From Nanobdellati archaeon (GTDB lineage Archaea; EX4484-52; JAADEF01), in the NCBI GenBank assembly GCA_015520895.1, contig WAPH01000039.1, positions 1 through 6,255 of the forward strand: a stretch of 6,255 nt of DNA, in the 5' to 3' direction. This document shows positions 6,123 through 6,255 of this stretch, one piece after another. How positions within the stretch are numbered: position 1 is the stretch's first letter; every line of letters begins with the position of its first letter. The notes beneath the pieces were generated by a model that was not told the origin of the DNA, made no database searches, and saw only the letters and a list, made by a program, of their open reading frames with translations. Position numbers and translations under genes: made by a program.

Positions 6123-6158
6123 TATCTCGATATATAAATATATAAATATATCAAGATA
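6123..6158. repeat. 13-bp inverted repeat flanking the TATA box of the TBP-like gene
   Basis: The left arm TATCTCGATATAT (6123-6135) pairs with the right arm ATATATCAAGATA (6146-6158). The reverse complement of the right arm is TATCTTGATATAT, so 12 of 13 positions match, with a 10-bp spacer (AAATATATAA). The A/T-rich inner part would pair easily by chance, but the outer TATCT.G does not follow from a TATA box alone. It is a candidate binding site for a dimeric regulator that would block or help TBP access. Confidence 0.6.
6131..6146 (+). promoter_or_regulatory. TATA box of the TBP-like gene (two tandem TATATAAA copies)
   Basis: The plus strand has TATATAAA at 6131-6138 repeated directly at 6139-6146, followed by TATAT. 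This is very close to the archaeal box A consensus TTTATATA. A start about 25 bp downstream (around 6160-6172) would give a leader of roughly 25-35 nt that includes the ribosome site. Two overlapping frames could allow two start sites. Confidence 0.65.
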
Positions 6159-6182
6159 CGTAATAAATAAGTAAGAGGGAAA

Positions 6183-6189
6183 AGGAGGG
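6183..6189 (+). promoter_or_regulatory. Ribosome binding site of the TBP-like gene
   Basis: AGGAGGG lies six nucleotides before the ATG at 6196 and is a strong Shine-Dalgarno. It decides the start of this edge-truncated gene. Confidence 0.75.
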
Positions 6190-6195
6190 TTCTCT

Positions 6196-6255
6196 ATGGA
6201 TTGGGACATTAAAGTACATAATGTGGTTGCTTCTATGAGGGTAAACGAACGCATA
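6196..6255 (+). CDS. tbp: N terminus of probable TATA-binding protein (3' end outside window)
   Basis: Only 20 codons are visible. They read MDWDIKVHNVVASMRVNERI; the part IKVHNVVASMRV fits the first strand of the TBP first repeat (archaeal TBPs typically have IENIVAS or VNVVAS here, followed by a Leu/Ile-rich helix). TBP binds box A and recruits TFB and RNA polymerase. The start is supported by AGGAGGG and by a strong TATA box. The call rests on a short stretch, so another gene cannot be excluded. The gene is divergent from the transglycosylase, 166 bp away, and its TATA box sits inside an inverted repeat, which suggests control by a bound factor. Confidence 0.7.
   Translation, partial: MDWDIKVHNVVASMRVNERI

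Noticed and set aside
6101..6145. Short plus-strand frame MKLTFKKISRYINI in the intergenic region
   Set aside because: It runs through the TATA box of the TBP-like gene, would lie upstream of the expected transcript start and has no ribosome site.
6123..6158. Inverted repeat as a hairpin terminator or mobile-element end
   Set aside because: It is too A/T-rich and widely spaced for a stable hairpin, has no T-tract after it, no transposase is nearby and it sits precisely on a promoter.

Overview
The window comes from an A/T-rich archaeal genome. It carries archaeal-type elongation factor 1-alpha, a ribosomal protein uS10 of archaeal sequence, flap endonuclease FEN1, an XPD/Rad3-like Fe-S helicase and what looks like the start of TATA-binding protein (TBP). 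The control signals are also archaeal: T/A-rich box A elements about 25 bp before inferred transcript starts, a GAGGTGAT ribosome site before EF-1alpha, and T-rich tracts at gene ends. Compact spacing and an encoded lytic transglycosylase would suit a DPANN-type archaeon, but that placement is inference; only 'archaeon' is well supported.

Layout. Positions 3-389 (+) hold the 3' end of an unrecognised gene, convergent with the long minus-strand block that fills most of the window. Read in its own direction, that block runs: lytic transglycosylase-like protein (6029-5079), XPD-like helicase (5025-3169), EF-1alpha (3090-1816), uS10 (1777-1469), FEN1 (1467-445). EF-1alpha, uS10 and FEN1 look like one transcription unit. 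A promoter lies in front of EF-1alpha, there is a 38-bp gap before uS10, and a single base separates the uS10 stop from the FEN1 start. On the right, a 166-bp intergenic region separates the transglycosylase from a divergent plus-strand gene starting at 6196 whose first 20 residues resemble TBP.

How the genes fit together. Most of the content is core information processing: translation (EF-1alpha, uS10), replication and repair (FEN1, XPD-like helicase) and transcription initiation (TBP). The outlier is the membrane-anchored or secreted family-23 lytic transglycosylase-like protein. Its known relatives cut bacterial peptidoglycan, a polymer archaea do not make. It keeps the catalytic glutamate and all the main family motifs, but has two long insertions. 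It is the most interesting gene here. The second notable signal is a 13-bp inverted repeat (one mismatch) flanking the TATA element of the putative TBP gene, a candidate operator.

No tRNA, rRNA, CRISPR array or insertion sequence was seen, and no stretch over 300 bp lacks a gene.
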